A stretch of 14,848 nt of DNA, from assembly GCA_003232015.1 (NCBI GenBank), contig QIKU01000026.1, forward strand, positions 1-14,848, given 5' to 3'. The DNA comes from Gammaproteobacteria bacterium (GTDB lineage Bacteria; Pseudomonadota; Gammaproteobacteria; UBA6429). Under the pieces are notes generated by a model. The model ran no database searches, had not been told where the DNA came from, and saw only the letters and a list, made by a program, of their open reading frames with translations. Below are positions 12,675 through 14,848 of this stretch, in pieces (position 1 is the first letter of the stretch; every line of letters starts with the position of its first letter). The position numbers were made by a program, and so were the translations under genes.

Positions 12675-14848
12675 ATGGCATGTTATTTAGCTCGGGTAAA
12701 TTTGGTTAGGGCAAACTTTATAACAAAACAAATTGCAGTCTTGTTTTTTGCGTTAATTATTTTACTATTGAATGCATTACCCGCCAAAGCGGCAATATTG
12801 CATGATTACACCCTGGACTGGTTCACCCTTGAATCAAAAAATTTCCGTTGTCATTTCCATACGGGCGGGGAAGACCTGGCGCGGCGTACTCTGGCGATTG
12901 CGGAAGAAGTGCACACTGAATTAAGGGTAATGCTGGACTGGACACCTGCAAACAAGACCGACATTATCTTAACCGATGAATATGACATTGCAAACGGTTA
13001 TGCAACCCCCTTCCCAACCAACCGAACCGGCATCTTTTTGTCGAGCCCTGACAGCGTTAACAGTATTGAAGATAATTCAGACTGGCTGGAAACGGTTATC
13101 AAGCATGAATATATCCATATTTTACATTTAGATAAGGCAACGGGTGCCGCATCGGTGATGCGTAAAATATTTGGCCGTGCTGCTTATATCTTCCCCTTTT
13201 TTACGGCTTTCCCTAATGCCTATCAACCATCATGGCTGATTGAAGGTTTGGCAACTTATGGTGAAACCGATAAAGAGCGTGGTGTTGGCCGGGGGCAAAG
13301 CAGTTACTTTGATATGTTAATGCGGATGGAGGTAAAAGACGGCTTTAAAACCTTACGCCACATTAATGTACCGATGATTTCCGACTGGCCAATGAGCTCA
13401 TCACGTTATTTATACGGCGTGCATTTTTTTCAGTACCTTGAAAAAAAATACGGCAAGAAAAAGATTATTGAGCTTGTGGATAATTATTCTGACAACGTCA
13501 TCCCCTGGCGCCTGAATTCCAATGCCTATTACACGGTGGGTAAGGACATGGAGGGGCTGTGGAATGATTTTGAAACCGCAATGAAAGATAAGTACCAGCC
13601 ACAGTGGCAGGCAGTGGAAAAACGGGGTGAATTGATTGGTGAGCGGCTCACCAGTGAAGGTTATTTTACCGGCCCTTTACAGGTGTCTGCAAAGGGAGAT
13701 ATTTTTTATGTTGATTATAATGCCGATAAAAATATGGCGCTCAAGGTTATCCGCGCTGAAAAAGAGGGTCGTTACCCGGTTGCAAAGCAACTCACCGAGT
13801 TAAGAGTTAACGCACGTTTCGACCTGCATGAGCAGGCGGGTATTGTTCTGGCAAAACCTGAACGCTGTCGTAATGCCGCTATTTATTATGACCTGTATCA
13901 TATCAATCCGGTCAGTGGAGCAGAAACACGTTTAACAAAGTGTGCGCGTTACCGAACGGTTAGCTGGAGCCCTGATGGTAAGCAGTTAATTGCGATTAAA
14001 AATGGCCTGGCAAAAAATGAAGTGCACTTGCTGGACTCAAAGGGGCAGTATAAAGAAACATTGTGGAAAGGGAAATATGCCGAAGTTATTGCATCGGTTG
14101 ACTGGTCGCCAACCGAAGACACCGTTATTGCTTCAGTATTTCGTCCCGAGACAGGCTGGAACCTTGAGACGTTTGATATAGCAACAAAGCAATGGCAGTT
14201 TGTGACTCAGGATGATGTCATTGAAACCAACCCCCTTTATTCAGCCGACGGCAAAAATATTTTATACAGTTCTGATAATGGCGGCATCTATAATATTCGC
14301 CGTCTTAATATCGAGTCGGGTAAAACTACCAGTTTAACCGATCTGGTTGGTGGTGGTTTTTATCCTGTTCAGGGTAAGGATGAAAATGAACTGTATTATG
14401 TGGGTTACACAAAACAGGGTTATGATGTTTTCAAGTTAGCGATTAAAGAAACCCGTGATGTTCCACCGGCCAACAAAGGCAGCAGTGCGATTGCAAAACC
14501 ATCACCGAGCGAAGCGAAGACCGAGCCAGTTAAAGACTACTCCCCCGCCGAGAGTATAATCCCGCGTTGGTATCATCCTGTTTTAGCCATAGCAGATGAC
14601 TATTATCAGGTGGGTGCGTTTACTTCGGGTTGGGACATATTGGCAAGGCATATTTACGGTGTTTCAATTTCCTATGCGAATTATGATTCAAGTTATGAAG
14701 ACTGGCTTGGTTCAGTCGATTATATTTATGATCGCTGGTTCCCAACGTTTAAATTACATGCCTCACATACAAATAAATTATATGTTGATAGTAATAGCAA
14801 CCTGGTGCGTGTACGTGGCAATAATGTACAACAGGCAGAAATGGTTTT
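12675..14848 (+). CDS. Exported gluzincin-like peptidase / beta-propeller / outer-membrane barrel protein (3' end outside window)
   Basis: The reading frame is open from ATG 12675 to the window edge: 724 codons with no stop, so the C-terminus is missing. The start follows GGAAGGA (12662-12668). A signal peptide (hydrophobic core about 20-35) is probably cleaved after ALPAKA (39). Residues 40-300 look like a peptidase MA (gluzincin) domain: HEYIH at 144-148 supplies two zinc-ligand histidines and catalytic Glu145, and Glu190 in WLIEGLATYGE is the expected third ligand. Residues about 335-600 form WD40-like (PD40/TolB-type) repeats, for example SWSPDGK at 430. A Ser/Pro/Lys-rich linker (about 600-629) precedes PRWYHPVL (630-637) and alternating aromatic strands, typical of the start of an outer-membrane barrel. 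Similar proteins are often annotated as TolB-like, but this is not TolB. Substrate and role are unknown. Confidence 0.8.
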   Translation, partial: MACYLARVNLVRANFITKQIAVLFFALIILLLNALPAKAAILHDYTLDWFTLESKNFRCHFHTGGEDLARRTLAIAEEVHTELRVMLDWTPANKTDIILTDEYDIANGYATPFPTNRTGIFLSSPDSVNSIEDNSDWLETVIKHEYIHILHLDKATGAASVMRKIFGRAAYIFPFFTAFPNAYQPSWLIEGLATYGETDKERGVGRGQSSYFDMLMRMEVKDGFKTLRHINVPMISDWPMSSSRYLYGVHFFQYLEKKYGKKKIIELVDNYSDNVIPWRLNSNAYYTVGKDMEGLWNDFETAMKDKYQPQWQAVEKRGELIGERLTSEGYFTGPLQVSAKGDIFYVDYNADKNMALKVIRAEKEGRYPVAKQLTELRVNARFDLHEQAGIVLAKPERCRNAAIYYDLYHINPVSGAETRLTKCARYRTVSWSPDGKQLIAIKNGLAKNEVHLLDSKGQYKETLWKGKYAEVIASVDWSPTEDTVIASVFRPETGWNLETFDIATKQWQFVTQDDVIETNPLYSADGKNILYSSDNGGIYNIRRLNIESGKTTSLTDLVGGGFYPVQGKDENELYYVGYTKQGYDVFKLAIKETRDVPPANKGSSAIAKPSPSEAKTEPVKDYSPAESIIPRWYHPVLAIADDYYQVGAFTSGWDILARHIYGVSISYANYDSSYEDWLGSVDYIYDRWFPTFKLHASHTNKLYVDSNSNLVRVRGNNVQQAEMV

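Noticed and set aside
13990..14181. 63-codon plus-strand frame inside the last gene
   Set aside because: The overlapping frame is open from 12675 to the window end and encodes coherent peptidase and propeller motifs, so this short frame is out-of-frame noise.
12675..14848. Calling the last gene TolB
   Set aside because: It has propeller repeats, but TolB is about 430 residues with no HExxH domain or barrel, and no tol-pal genes are nearby.

Overview
The window looks like chromosomal DNA of a gammaproteobacterium. It is moderately AT-rich, with Shine-Dalgarno-led genes. It has System II (CcsA/CcsB) cytochrome c maturation, a membrane-anchored cytochrome c5 and Rep helicase. It also holds a dsbA / endonuclease-fold / diguanylate cyclase / DUF3565 gene order that, from memory, parallels the Pseudomonas aeruginosa PA5489-PA5486 region. 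I cannot name a genus. The gene set fits a respiring, cytochrome-rich bacterium.

Layout. Positions 1-199 are non-coding and hold an imperfect 49-bp direct repeat (100-bp period), an extra short copy of its core and a perfect 15-bp palindrome. Positions 200-4198 (+) carry ccsB, ccsA and dsbA, a likely operon for heme delivery and attachment plus periplasmic thiol chemistry. Positions 4309-5940 (+) carry an acetolactate-synthase-type ThDP enzyme, which interrupts the conserved dsbA-EEP neighbourhood. Positions 5981-8893 (+) carry an EEP-fold hydrolase, a GGDEF diguanylate cyclase with an intact inhibitory site and a small Cys/His protein (DUF3565), separated by 3 nt each. Positions 8974-9492 (-) encode a small heat shock protein. 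It is preceded by a well-positioned FNR/Anr-type promoter and a leader that could fold over its ribosome binding site, and is followed by an intrinsic terminator. Positions 9826-10266 (+) encode cytochrome c5, and 10355-12370 (-) encode Rep helicase. These two converge on a shared strong hairpin terminator. From 12675 to the window edge (+) runs an incomplete exported protein with a gluzincin-like metallopeptidase domain, a WD40-like beta-propeller and the start of a probable outer-membrane beta-barrel.

How it fits together. CcsB/CcsA attach heme to apocytochromes such as the c5 protein. DsbA belongs to the same periplasmic redox economy, since CXXCH cysteines must be managed before heme ligation. 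The Fnr/Anr-like site before hsp20 suggests low-oxygen control of this chaperone. The most interesting items are the peptidase-propeller-barrel protein, the dual-control hsp20 leader, the acetolactate synthase insertion and the repeat cluster upstream of ccsB. I saw no convincing wholly new defence or mobile system, and no RNA genes or CRISPR array.
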